Positions 19,166-27,798 of a stretch of DNA of 64,000 nt are shown piece after piece. How positions within the stretch are numbered: the first letter of the stretch is position 1; each line of letters starts with the position of its first letter. Origin of the DNA: Gammaproteobacteria bacterium (GTDB lineage: Bacteria > Pseudomonadota > Gammaproteobacteria > DRLM01); contig JAHFRV010000002.1 of NCBI GenBank assembly GCA_023266095.1, positions 23,513 through 87,512 of the forward strand. Reading direction: 5' to 3'. Both the position numbers and the translations under genes were made by a program. Below the pieces are notes generated by a model. The model worked only from the letters and a program-made list of their open reading frames with translations, searched no databases and was not told the DNA's origin.

Positions 19166-20101
19166 ATGAATAACAAAGGCCAATTGCTCGCCGCTACGAT
19201 GATCATGGTCAGTCTCTCTTCCGCATGGGCGCAGAATGACACACATACAACCCATACCACCGAGGATGTAGTCACAGAACCGATGAATCACGACGCAATG
19301 CCGGGGATGAATCACGACGGCATGTCCGGCATGGATGAGATGAATATGGAAGGCATGGAGATGAATCACGACACGATGCCGGATCAAGCACCATCGTCCG
19401 GTCTACGCGATCCCCACGCCTATGCGGACGGTTATGATTTCAGCCAATTCCCGATGCGGCACGAGGCGGTCGGGATCAAACTTGGTTCGCTGCTCGTCAA
19501 TCGGCTGGAGGCCGTGCGTGCCGACCACACCACCTCCGCCGCCTATGATCTGCAGGCGTGGTACGGCGGCGACTTCGACCGCGCCGTACTCAAGGCCGAG
19601 GGTGATATCGACAACGGCAAAGTCGATGAGGCCAGTACCGAACTGTTGTGGGGTCACGCCATCGCCGCTTTTTGGAATACCCAGCTTGGTCTGCGTTATG
19701 ACAGCGGGGATGGGCCGGACCGCAGCTGGTTGGCCTTCGGTATACAAGGGCTTGCGCCTTATTGGTTCGAGGTGGATGCCACCGCCTATGTGAGTGAAGA
19801 AGGACGCACCGCGCTGAAGCTGGAGACGGAGTACGAACTGTTGCTGACGCAGAGACTGGTACTGCAGCCGCGTATCGAGGCGGATTTATACGGTAAAAAC
19901 GCTGCGGAGCGTGGGAAAGGTCCGGGCTTGTCCGAACTGGCTGTGGGTCTGCGTTTGCGCTACGAAATTCGCCGTGAGTTCGCCCCCTACGTCGGTGTCG
20001 AATGGGCCGGTAAGTTCGGCGGTACCGCCGATTATACCCGCGACGCGGGCTTGGAGACCAAGGAGACACGGGTCGTGGCCGGGCTGCGCTTCTGGTTTTA
20101 A
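19166..20101 (+). CDS. copB: Copper resistance outer-membrane protein CopB
   Basis: A 311-residue CopB/PcoB family protein with a signal peptide (MNNKGQLLAATMIMVSLSSA). The N-terminal mature part is a Met/His-rich copper-binding segment with repeats of the kind MNHDAMPGMNHDG. The C-terminal two thirds form an outer-membrane beta-barrel ending in Phe (RFWF). ATG 19166 is preferred over 19160 because AAGGGA is then properly spaced. It begins 17 bases after copA. CopC and CopD are not encoded next to it. Confidence 0.93.
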   Translation: MNNKGQLLAATMIMVSLSSAWAQNDTHTTHTTEDVVTEPMNHDAMPGMNHDGMSGMDEMNMEGMEMNHDTMPDQAPSSGLRDPHAYADGYDFSQFPMRHEAVGIKLGSLLVNRLEAVRADHTTSAAYDLQAWYGGDFDRAVLKAEGDIDNGKVDEASTELLWGHAIAAFWNTQLGLRYDSGDGPDRSWLAFGIQGLAPYWFEVDATAYVSEEGRTALKLETEYELLLTQRLVLQPRIEADLYGKNAAERGKGPGLSELAVGLRLRYEIRREFAPYVGVEWAGKFGGTADYTRDAGLETKETRVVAGLRFWF

Positions 20102-20130
20102 AGTCTATGCTTATCTAACAGGAATAATCC

Positions 20131-20751
20131 ATGTTCGAGATCATCCCCAACTGGCACCCCCTTTTCGTACACTTTACCGTGGCGCTGTTTTCACTGGCGG
20201 TGGGGCTCTTTGCAGTCACCCCCTTCATGAACTCGCCCTTGAAAGAACAGTGGCAGACCGTAGCGCGTTGGAATTTGTGGTTCGGCGCGGGCATCACCGT
20301 CATCACCGGGCTGGCGGGGCTATATGCCTACAACACCGTCGCCCACGACACGCCTTCCCATGCCGCGATGACGGAACACCGCAACTGGGCCATCGTTACC
20401 ATCACTCTGATTCTGGCGCTGGCTGCCTGGTCCATAGTCCGTGTACGCCGCAACCAAGCACTCGGTACTGTGTTTATCGTAGCGATGGTCGTTGCAGGTG
20501 GCGCGCTGGCCTCGACCGCGTGGCACGGCGGCGAGGTGGTCTATCGCTATGGTCTGGGTGTGATGTCGCTGCCGAAGGCTGAGGGTGACGGGCATAACCA
20601 TGCGCAGGGTGGCGGCACGGCTCCGAGCATGCAAGAGCGTCACAAGGATCATGGCGGAGACGACCGTCACGACGCCATGGGTGATAGGGAGATGAATTCC
20701 ACTAGTATGGCTGGAGCGATGGAAGGCGATGGCCATGACCACGAACATTGA
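20131..20751 (+). CDS. DUF2231 membrane protein with His-rich tail
   Basis: A 206-residue membrane protein with four predicted transmembrane segments. The first begins with NWHPLFVHFTVALFS, the hallmark of DUF2231 proteins. The C-terminus (residues 150-206) is hydrophilic and rich in His, Met and Asp (DGHNHAQGG, GDGHDHEH), which suggests metal binding. It starts 30 bases after copB, so it likely belongs to the same operon. Its role in copper handling is inferred from position and tail only. Confidence 0.75.
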   Translation: MFEIIPNWHPLFVHFTVALFSLAVGLFAVTPFMNSPLKEQWQTVARWNLWFGAGITVITGLAGLYAYNTVAHDTPSHAAMTEHRNWAIVTITLILALAAWSIVRVRRNQALGTVFIVAMVVAGGALASTAWHGGEVVYRYGLGVMSLPKAEGDGHNHAQGGGTAPSMQERHKDHGGDDRHDAMGDREMNSTSMAGAMEGDGHDHEH

Positions 20752-20872
20752 TTGTTGATGATCACAATCAAACGTACAAAGTTGTGTATCAGGATACAAA
20801 TAGGGCGCTGTGAAGAGGAACCAACCCACGCCACCTGAAAACGGGTGACCTCGAAAGCGGAAGGAGGTTGTT

Positions 20873-21019
20873 ATGCCACATGAGATCATAGGCACGATAC
20901 ATGAAACGGGAATGCCTGGAAATTACCACTGGCTGTTTTGGGTGGTGGTGGCCGGGTTGGCGGTCGTGCTTTTTCTAGTGTGGCGGCACGGCATATCACG
21001 CGGTAAGCGCCCACGATAA
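20873..21019 (+). CDS. Tiny single-pass membrane protein
   Basis: A 48-residue protein beginning MPHEIIGTIHETGMPGN, then one hydrophobic helix (WLFWVVVAGLAVVLFLVW), then a basic tail. AAGGAGGTTGTT gives an excellent ribosome site at ATG 20873. It is not related to anything I recognise. It sits between DUF2231 and the Met-rich secreted protein in the copper island and could be a small partner of one of the ATPases. Confidence 0.7.
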   Translation: MPHEIIGTIHETGMPGNYHWLFWVVVAGLAVVLFLVWRHGISRGKRPR

Positions 21020-21110
21020 CGCGATTTCAAATGGTTGGAGCAGTCTATTAAAACAGTGAATGTTTTTTGAGGGCGCATGTTGCGCCAATTTAACCACAAG
21101 GAGCGCTACC

Positions 21111-21581
21111 ATGAAAACGATCTCTATTTCTACGCTATTGATGTGTTCGTTTGCACTGCCCTTGGCTCAGGCGGATGACAAGCATCATCCTCAGCAGGGA
21201 CAAGAGGCGGCGGCAACTACATCCGCGACTTCATCTTCTCAGGACATGGGCATGATGGACATGAATCGCATGCAGGAAATGCATAAGACAATGGAACGTG
21301 TACAGCAAAGCAAGGATCCCACCGAGCGGCAACGGTTGATGCAGGAGCACATGGAGCAAATGCACAAGATGATGGGCGACATGCACGGCATGATGGGCAA
21401 GGGAATGGGCGGCGGTATGTCCGCCGAGGATCGTCAGCAGATGATGCAAAAACGCATGGACATGATGCAGGGCATGATGGAGCAGATGATGGAACACATG
21501 ATGGCCATGGAAGGTGCGGCACCGTCGCGGGGTAAAGAAGCGGGTTCAGGCGGCAACCATGACCAGCAACAGATGAAGTAA
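21111..21581 (+). CDS. Secreted Met-rich probable metal-binding protein
   Basis: A 156-residue protein with a signal peptide (ISTLLMCSFALPLAQA). The mature protein is very Met- and Gln-rich (MGMMDMNRMQEMH, MGDMHGMMGKGMGGG, MQGMMEQMMEHMM) and mostly helical. Met clusters of this kind bind Cu+ in CopK/CopM-like and PcoE-like periplasmic proteins. AAGGAGCGCTACC precedes the start. Likely a periplasmic copper buffer; inference from composition and position. Confidence 0.75.
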   Translation: MKTISISTLLMCSFALPLAQADDKHHPQQGQEAAATTSATSSSQDMGMMDMNRMQEMHKTMERVQQSKDPTERQRLMQEHMEQMHKMMGDMHGMMGKGMGGGMSAEDRQQMMQKRMDMMQGMMEQMMEHMMAMEGAAPSRGKEAGSGGNHDQQQMK

Positions 21582-21773
21582 GACCCGGTCTTGGCCTGGT
21601 GGGTTGCTTCTTTGCGCGGCGTGACACGGAGCTAACCTCGTCTGCCGTTATGGCCGGGGTGTGATTTCCCTGCTTAAGGTGGAAGATGACGGCCATGTCC
21701 ACCAACACGCCGACGCCCCGGATCATCACCCGTACCGTGGCAACGCAACGCTTTTAGCTCAAGGAGGAAGGAT

Positions 21774-22826
21774 ATGATACTCGTGACTCGGATCGGGATG
21801 TGGCTTGTGGCGATGTTCCTATTACCGTCAATTGCAGTCGCGGTGCCGCTGATGTACGTGCCCACCGGAGGTAGTAATGAAGTAATCGTGATCGACGCGG
21901 CCGAGGATCGTATCGTCGGACGCATCGGCGAGCTTGAGAATGCGCACGGTCTTGCCGCAACCCCCGATGGCAGATATCTGGTCGCCGGCAGTATGCAGGC
22001 GGCGCCGCCGGGCGATGCCGCGGTTGCGGCCAAGCCGGTACAAATCGGCGAAGAAGAGCACAGGCAGCATCACGCGCCGCAAGCCTCGCCCGCCGCCGCA
22101 TCCAGTTTCCTTTCGATTGTGGACATCGAGGGTGCGCGCGTCATCCGCCGTATTCCGGTTGCCGGATTAACCCATCACACGGCCGTCTCGCCCGATGGTC
22201 ATGTCGCTGTTGCCGTGCATTCCGGCGCGGGAATGATTTCTCTCGTAGACATGGAAACCCTGGCGGTTTTCAAAACGCTAAACACCGGGGCCGCGCCAAA
22301 TTACGCGGTATTCAGCAAAGACGGCCGGCGCTTGTATGTCTCAAACAGCGGTGCGCACACCGTGAGTGAAATCGATACCGCGCAGTGGCGCATCCTGCGC
22401 GAATTGCCGGGCGGCAGGAAGCCGGAGCACCTGACGCTGCCCGGCAACGGCAAAACGCTCTACGTCGCCGCCGTGGACGGCGCGGAGGTGTCCGCGCTCG
22501 ATCTGGCGGCGGGCACGCTGAAAACGAGTTATGCCACGGGCAAGGGGCCGCACGGTCTCGCGATTTCCGACGACGGACGCTGGCTGTTCGTCTCCGGATT
22601 GGAAGATGGAACCTTGGTGCGCTGGGACTTGGCGGCGGGGACATCGGACAAGATCGATCTCAAACCCGCGCCGTATCACGTGGAATATGTCGCCGCAGTG
22701 AAGAAACTGTACGTTTCCAGCCGCCTCGAACCCAAGATCTGGGTGATCGACCCGCAGGATATGGCGGTGCGCGGGGTGATCGAGCTGGGCGCGGGCGCGG
22801 TCGGACACCAGATGGTGGTGAGGTAA
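21774..22826 (+). CDS. YncE-like secreted beta-propeller protein
   Basis: A 350-residue protein with a signal peptide (MWLVAMFLLPSIAVA). It consists of WD40/YVTN-type beta-propeller repeats recognisable as LYVSNSGAHTVSEIDT, TLYVAAVDGAEVSAL and WLFVSGLEDG. Such repeats form a seven-bladed propeller used for binding or as an enzyme scaffold. A His-rich loop (HRQHHAPQ, residues near 97) interrupts the second blade. AAGGAGG lies upstream of ATG 21774. It is 30 bases before the ATPase gene, so probably cotranscribed; role in copper handling is inferred. Confidence 0.8.
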   Translation: MILVTRIGMWLVAMFLLPSIAVAVPLMYVPTGGSNEVIVIDAAEDRIVGRIGELENAHGLAATPDGRYLVAGSMQAAPPGDAAVAAKPVQIGEEEHRQHHAPQASPAAASSFLSIVDIEGARVIRRIPVAGLTHHTAVSPDGHVAVAVHSGAGMISLVDMETLAVFKTLNTGAAPNYAVFSKDGRRLYVSNSGAHTVSEIDTAQWRILRELPGGRKPEHLTLPGNGKTLYVAAVDGAEVSALDLAAGTLKTSYATGKGPHGLAISDDGRWLFVSGLEDGTLVRWDLAAGTSDKIDLKPAPYHVEYVAAVKKLYVSSRLEPKIWVIDPQDMAVRGVIELGAGAVGHQMVVR

Positions 22827-22856
22827 GTCCGAGGATAGTCATACCAAGGAGCGCGT

Positions 22857-25217
22857 ATGAAAACCGATCCGGTTTGCGGGATGGCGGTGGATGAAACGCG
22901 GGCCGCGGGTAACGCGATGCACGTGGGAAGGACGTACTACTTCTGCTCTCCAGCATGTCAGGCGAAGTTTCAGGCGCATCCCGAACAATATGTGACGGTT
23001 TCCGCCGGGCAGAACGCACCAGTGCCGCGAGAGCCAGGGGTGGCGGGAGCGGCGGCTGCTATGCGGGTGCCGCCGGTGCAAATGAATGGCGGTACTCCCG
23101 CGGCCAAATCCGCCAAGGATCCCATCTGCGGCATGCTAGTGGATAAAGCCAACGCGCTCAAAACTGAGCGTGCCGGACGCGCCTACTATTTTTGCAGCGT
23201 GGGTTGCCAACGCACCTTCGAATCGCCTGAGCAGGAACTCAAATCGATGCGCACCCGCGTGACCATCGCCCTCACCGGCGTGCTGGCGCTGGCCATTTTG
23301 CGCGCGGGGGCGTTTCTGGGGCTGGCGACTGGCGCCACTATTGTCACCTGGGCGCCGATTCCGCAACTGCCCTGGTTCACCTGGGGCATGTGGCTATTTC
23401 TGTTGGTCACTCCGGTACAGTTCATCGGCGGCTGGAGCTTTTACAAGGGCGCGTGGTCCGCGATCAAGACGCGCCACATCAACATGGATTTTCTCATCGC
23501 ACTCGGCACCTCGGTGGCCTATTTCTATAGCGTGGCGGTGCTGTTCTTCCCCGAGGTCCTACCGATCAAGGTGGAAGAGCGCGATGTCTACTTCGAGGTT
23601 TCCGCCGTCATCATCGCCTTCGTGCTATTGGGTAAGTACATGGAGGAAATCATCAAGAAACGTTCCTCGGCGGCGGTGAGGAAGCTCCTGGACTTGAAGC
23701 CCGCCGTCGCCCGCGTCATCCGCGAGGGCGCCGAGATGGAGGTGCCCGCTGAATCGGTGATGGTGGACGAAACCGTGGTGGTACGGCCGGGCGAGAAAAT
23801 CCCCACCGACGGCCTGGTGCTGGAAGGCAACTCCTCGGTGGACGAGGCTATGCTCACCGGCGAGTCCATGCCAGTGGAAAAGGCAGCGGGCAGCGCGGTG
23901 ATCAGCGGCACGCTCAATCGTACCGGTCTGTTCCGCTTCAAGGCGACGCGGGTCGGGGCCGAGACGGCACTGGCCCAGATCATCAAGATGGTGGAAGACG
24001 CCCAGGCCAGCACCGCCGCCGTGCAGCGCCTCGCCGACAAGGTGACCGCGTATTTCGTCCCGGCGGTGGTGGCGATCGCTTTCCTGGCCTTTTTCGGCTG
24101 GTGGGCGGCCGGTAACTTCCCGCAGGGACTGCTCGCCTTTATCGCGGTGTTGATCATCTCTTGCCCGTGCGCGCTGGGCGTCGCCACGCCGGCAGCGCTG
24201 ATGGTGGGCGTGGGCAAGGGGGCCGAAGCCGGTATCTTGATCCGTGGCGCCGACGTGTTGGAGCGTGCGGAAAAGCTGACTACGGTGGTGTTCGACAAGA
24301 CCGGCACACTCACTCGCGGTGAACCCAACGTCACCGATATCGTTGCGCTTGGCGATGCGACGGAAGCTGACATCTTACGTCTCGCCGCCGCGGTCGAGGC
24401 CGGCTCGGAGCATCCCCTCGGCGAAGCGATTGTAAGAGCCGCGAAACATCGAGACATGATGCCGCCTGCGGTGACAGGTTTTGATGCGATTCCCGGCCAT
24501 GGTATTCGCGGCCAAGCCGAGGGCCGGCAAGTGCTAATGGGAAACCGCCGCTTATTCGCACGCGAAGGGATCGATTCAAAGACTACCGACGAGGCCATGA
24601 CGCGTCTGGAAACCGAAGGCAAGACCGCCATGCTGGTGGGCTGGGACGGCAAACTGTCGGGCATTATCGCCGTCGCCGACACGCTGAAACCGGAGGCGCA
24701 GGAGGCGGTGTCAGCGCTGAAACAAGAAGGCATCGAGGTGATTCTGCTTACCGGCGACAACCAGCGCACCGCACAGGCCATCGCCGCGCAACTCGGCATT
24801 ACGCAAGTGATTGCGGAGGTGCTGCCGGGCGACAAGGCGCGCATCATTCAAGAGCTGCAGCAACAAGGTCAGGCGGTTGCCATGGTGGGTGACGGTGTCA
24901 ACGACGCGCCAGCGCTCGCGGTGGCCGATATTGGCATCGCCATTGGTTCGGGTTCCGACGTGGCCAAGGAGACCGGCGGCATCGTCCTGATCAAGAATGA
25001 CGTGCGCGATGTGGTCGCGGCTATCCGCCTGTCGCGCGCCACGATGCGCAAGATCAAGCAGAACCTGTTCTGGGCCTTCATCTACAACAGCGTGGGCATC
25101 CCCATCGCGGCCTTGGGATTATTGAACCCGATTATCGCGGCGGCGGCGATGGCGCTGAGTTCGCTGTCAGTGATCGTGAATTCGGCGCTGCTCAAGCGCG
25201 CGCGGTTGACACCATGA
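22857..25217 (+). CDS. Cu+ P1B-type ATPase with two N-terminal YHS domains
   Basis: A 786-residue heavy-metal ATPase exporting Cu+/Ag+ from the cytoplasm. Instead of HMA domains it starts with two YHS domains ([10 protein letters not shown]... and [10 protein letters not shown]..., each ending YYFCSxxCQ). Eight membrane segments follow. The metal site is CPC (residues 436-438), the phosphorylated Asp is in DKTGTLT (residue 480), and TGES, SEHPLG and [12 protein letters not shown] are all present. The last helices (YNSVGIP and [12 protein letters not shown]) fit the P1B-1 Cu+ class. It overlaps the next gene by 4 bases (ATGA). Confidence 0.95.
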   Translation: MKTDPVCGMAVDETRAAGNAMHVGRTYYFCSPACQAKFQAHPEQYVTVSAGQNAPVPREPGVAGAAAAMRVPPVQMNGGTPAAKSAKDPICGMLVDKANALKTERAGRAYYFCSVGCQRTFESPEQELKSMRTRVTIALTGVLALAILRAGAFLGLATGATIVTWAPIPQLPWFTWGMWLFLLVTPVQFIGGWSFYKGAWSAIKTRHINMDFLIALGTSVAYFYSVAVLFFPEVLPIKVEERDVYFEVSAVIIAFVLLGKYMEEIIKKRSSAAVRKLLDLKPAVARVIREGAEMEVPAESVMVDETVVVRPGEKIPTDGLVLEGNSSVDEAMLTGESMPVEKAAGSAVISGTLNRTGLFRFKATRVGAETALAQIIKMVEDAQASTAAVQRLADKVTAYFVPAVVAIAFLAFFGWWAAGNFPQGLLAFIAVLIISCPCALGVATPAALMVGVGKGAEAGILIRGADVLERAEKLTTVVFDKTGTLTRGEPNVTDIVALGDATEADILRLAAAVEAGSEHPLGEAIVRAAKHRDMMPPAVTGFDAIPGHGIRGQAEGRQVLMGNRRLFAREGIDSKTTDEAMTRLETEGKTAMLVGWDGKLSGIIAVADTLKPEAQEAVSALKQEGIEVILLTGDNQRTAQAIAAQLGITQVIAEVLPGDKARIIQELQQQGQAVAMVGDGVNDAPALAVADIGIAIGSGSDVAKETGGIVLIKNDVRDVVAAIRLSRATMRKIKQNLFWAFIYNSVGIPIAALGLLNPIIAAAAMALSSLSVIVNSALLKRARLTP

Positions 25218-26116
25218 ACGCGCCGCGCAGGGAAGAGCGTCAGCGAAGGGTTCTACCAGCGTCGCGGGAAGCACGACGCCGGGAACGACCGCCGCACCGG
25301 CACATCGTGGGCAAGTTGTGCGCGATCGCGATGGTGGTGTTTGCCGTCTTGGTGCTGCGCGTATGGGGCGTTACCCCCTACACGCTGTTGATTGTTGCCA
25401 TCGCCCTGTCCTGTCCCGCCGTGATGTTTTACGGTTGGTGGCTGTCGCGGCGGGCGTTGGCCGCCCTCGACGAACCGGCGGTCCACACCCATGGCATGAC
25501 CATGAATTATGCCGCGCCGGTTTATGATTTTTACTGTCCGCTGCTGGGACTCGGCGCAGAATTCCGCCGCGAGACCCTGCGCCATGCCGAACTGCGGCCG
25601 GGGCAGCATGTGCTGGATGTCGGTTGCGGCACCGGCGTGCTGACACGACTCGCGGCGCTCGCGGTGAGCGATAAAGGCGAAACGGTAGGGATCGATCCAT
25701 CTCCGGCCATGCTGCAAGTCGCCCGCCGTAATGCAAACACCGAAGCGAGCCGCGCGAGCTTCAAGGTCGCCGCCATCGAAGCCTTGCCGTTCGAAAGTGG
25801 ACGTTTCGATGTTGTGTTCTCGAGTTGCATATTGCACCACTTGCCGCCAGCGGTGAAACGCGCCGGACTCGCCGAGGTGTACCGTGTGCTCAAACCCGGC
25901 GGTCGATTCGTGATTGTCGATGTCGATCACCCGGCAACCTGGTGGGTGTGGTTGATCGTCTGGCCGCTGCTGCTCATGCCCATGACCGCCAGCAATCTGC
26001 GCGGCGAGATTCCAGTTTTTTTGCAAACCGCCGGATTCAACCCCGTGATGACGCGGGGGCGCTGGATAAAATTGCTGAGTTTTTGGGTGGCCGTGAAGCC
26101 GCTGGCCGTGCCGTGA
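25214..26116 (+). CDS. Membrane-anchored class I SAM methyltransferase
   Basis: A 300-residue protein. The N-terminus is basic and followed by two membrane segments (about residues 38-75). The cytoplasmic part is a class I methyltransferase with motif I as [11 protein letters not shown] (about 133), an acidic residue in GIDPS, and a UbiE/Methyltransf_11-like [13 protein letters not shown]. The C-terminus has another hydrophobic stretch. ATG 25214 overlaps the ATPase stop as ATGA, a sign of translational coupling. The substrate is unknown; quinones or lipids are possibilities. Confidence 0.8.
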   Translation: MNAPRREERQRRVLPASREARRRERPPHRHIVGKLCAIAMVVFAVLVLRVWGVTPYTLLIVAIALSCPAVMFYGWWLSRRALAALDEPAVHTHGMTMNYAAPVYDFYCPLLGLGAEFRRETLRHAELRPGQHVLDVGCGTGVLTRLAALAVSDKGETVGIDPSPAMLQVARRNANTEASRASFKVAAIEALPFESGRFDVVFSSCILHHLPPAVKRAGLAEVYRVLKPGGRFVIVDVDHPATWWVWLIVWPLLLMPMTASNLRGEIPVFLQTAGFNPVMTRGRWIKLLSFWVAVKPLAVP

Positions 26117-26135
26117 CGTACTCATCAAAAAACCA

Positions 26136-26288
26136 GTTGTGTGCTACGCACGCTGGGCGGGCACAAACCACGTGCCCACCCTACATCTTAATTCTTCGCT
26201 ACTCCAAGCGAAGTCAACCATAAATGTAGGGTGGGTTAGCTGCGGGTTTTTTCGCAGCGTAACCCACCAAGCGTGCATAGCACACAAC
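26136..26288. repeat. Nested palindromic intergenic element
   Basis: The outer arms, 26136-26154 (GTTGTGTGCTACGCACGCT) and 26270-26288, are inverted repeats matching at 18 of 19 positions. Inside are a GGGCACaaaccacGTGCCC hairpin (left), a CTTCGCT/AGCGAAG hairpin in the middle (26194-26213), and a larger hairpin GGTTAGCTGCG/CGCAGCGTAACC (right). CCCACCCTACAT (26175-26186) also pairs with 26224-26235. The right-hand palindrome resembles the GTAGGGTGGGTTAGC dispersed repeats common in gammaproteobacteria. Confidence 0.7.
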
Positions 26289-26326
26289 CACGGTTTTCAG
26301 CACTCATCAACCGGAGAGATAACACT

Positions 26327-26539
26327 ATGCCTGATACACACGAACACCATCTCCCGCGCCATGGCAAGGCCAGGATCAATTGGGTGCTGATCGGCTTTCT
26401 CGCTATCGCCGCCTTTTTTCTTTTCAGCGAACACCGCGCCCATGCGCTGGGCGTCTTGCCGTTTCTGCTGCTGCTTGCCTGCCCGCTGATGCATATCTTC
26501 ATGCATCGCGGTCATGATGGGGGGCATAAGCATGACTGA
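26327..26539 (+). CDS. DUF2933 small membrane protein
   Basis: A 70-residue protein with His-rich ends (HEHHLPRHGKAR and HRGHDGGHKHD) and two hydrophobic segments (WVLIGFLAIAAFFLF and ALGVLPFLLLLACPLMHIFMH). The CPLMHIFMHRGH pattern is the DUF2933 signature. Members are common in copper and heavy-metal clusters but uncharacterised. CCGGAGAGA gives the ribosome site. The last 8 bases overlap the next gene. Confidence 0.85.
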   Translation: MPDTHEHHLPRHGKARINWVLIGFLAIAAFFLFSEHRAHALGVLPFLLLLACPLMHIFMHRGHDGGHKHD

Positions 26540-27185
26540 TACCGCACCCGCCTACGGATTGTGGTCCTTGGTGATCATCAACTCTGCGGTGTTCATTTTC
26601 TTCGCCTTTAGTTTCTTCAAGCCACAGACTAAACGCGACTGGCGTTCCTTCAGCGCCTTCTCGGCGTTTCTGGTAGCGCTGTTCACCGAGATGTACGGCA
26701 TTCCGCTGACCATCTATTTCCTTTCCGGCTGGTTGCAGAGCAATTATCCAGAGGTGAACTGGCTTTCCCACGATGCCGGACACCTGCTGGAGATGCTGTT
26801 CGGCTGGCGCGCCCATCCGCACCTGGGGCCGTTTCATATCCTGAGCATGGTGTTCATCGGCGGCGGTTTCTGGCTGCTCGCCGCAGCGTGGAAAGTGCTG
26901 TATGCGGCACAGCAGACCCATACATTGGCGGCGAGCGGGCCTTATAGGCGGATACGTCATCCGCAATATGCAGCGTTCATCATGATCATGTTCGGCTTCC
27001 TGTTGCAGTGGCCGACGCTCCTCACGCTGCTCATGTTTCCGGTGCTGGTCTACATGTATGTGCGCCTGGCGCGGCGCGAGGAGACGGAAGTGCGCGCGGA
27101 GTTCGGCGATGAATACGCGCGTTACGCCGCAAATACTCCCGCGTTTATCCCGCGCTGGTACGGCGAACGGCACTTGCATGACTAA
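26532..27185 (+). CDS. Isoprenylcysteine methyltransferase-like membrane protein
   Basis: A 217-residue membrane protein with five predicted helices. The C-terminal region carries YRRIRHPQYAAFIMI and EETEVRAEFGDEYARY, the signature of the ICMT/phospholipid methyltransferase family. Bacterial members in metal clusters have no established substrate. It starts at ATG 26532 inside the DUF2933 gene (ATGACTGA overlap), so the two are probably cotranslated. Confidence 0.85.
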   Translation: MTDTAPAYGLWSLVIINSAVFIFFAFSFFKPQTKRDWRSFSAFSAFLVALFTEMYGIPLTIYFLSGWLQSNYPEVNWLSHDAGHLLEMLFGWRAHPHLGPFHILSMVFIGGGFWLLAAAWKVLYAAQQTHTLAASGPYRRIRHPQYAAFIMIMFGFLLQWPTLLTLLMFPVLVYMYVRLARREETEVRAEFGDEYARYAANTPAFIPRWYGERHLHD

Positions 27186-27256
27186 GGGGCATAGCATCAG
27201 CGATCGATTCCCGGGCCGGCGGGTTTACCGGCGGTATTGATGAAAGGAAACTTAAT

Positions 27257-27512
27257 ATGAAACAAACTAATGTTGATACCTCAGGCAAAAAATCAATTAA
27301 ATATGATGCAGCGGGCCGCCCTGCATCCACTGACACGGCGGCCGGATCTAAGCTTAGCCCTGCGCCGCGCGCCGCGCGCCGCGGATGAACGCATTCGTCT
27401 CATTGCCGAGGCCGCCTATTATCGCGCCGAGGCGCGCGGCTTCACGCCCGGCGGCGAGGTAGAGGATTGGCTTCAAGCCGAGACTGAGGTCAATAAATCA
27501 ATCCTGTCTTGA
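27257..27512 (+). pseudogene. DUF2934 protein, interrupted by a frameshift
   Basis: From ATG 27257 (ribosome site GAAAGGAAAC) the product starts MKQTNVDTSGKKSIKY and stops at 27388 after a GC repeat. In the next frame the protein continues as DERIRLIAEAAYYRAEARGF and EDWLQAE, the DUF2934 core, ending at 27512. The two halves are separated by CGCCGCGCGCCGCGCGCCGCGG at about 27362-27384, where a single-base slip would join them. It may be an indel in the genome or a sequencing error. Confidence 0.65.
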
Positions 27513-27780
27513 GGTGAAGGAGTGGCAGCGCCGGTAATGGGCGCGGCCCGTCAGGAAGCGGCAGAAATATCCTGTCACCAGCGGAGTGCCTTCTAGTGTT
27601 GTTTTGGATCGCTGGGCACTTTGAGTCGGCGCTGATGGCGCGGAGCTTGGTCGGCCCGCGCCGGGGATTGCCGTGTTTGCATGGAGACATGGTGATGCCA
27701 GCGATGCTCACAGCCCAGGGTCGTCGTTTGCCGTGGTATGCGTGGTTGTTATTCTGAAATCCTTCCACTGTAGATAAAGA
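27513..27780. other. Intergenic region before the second ATPase
   Basis: No gene or clear promoter is visible here. The bases lead up to the second copper ATPase and have no recognisable repeat. Confidence 0.4.
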
Positions 27781-27798
27781 ATGAACCGGGGGTATGCC

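Noticed and set aside
23588..24847. Long open frame antisense to the copper ATPase
   Set aside because: It is opposite conserved ATPase motifs and rich in Ser/Ala/Pro as expected of a shadow.
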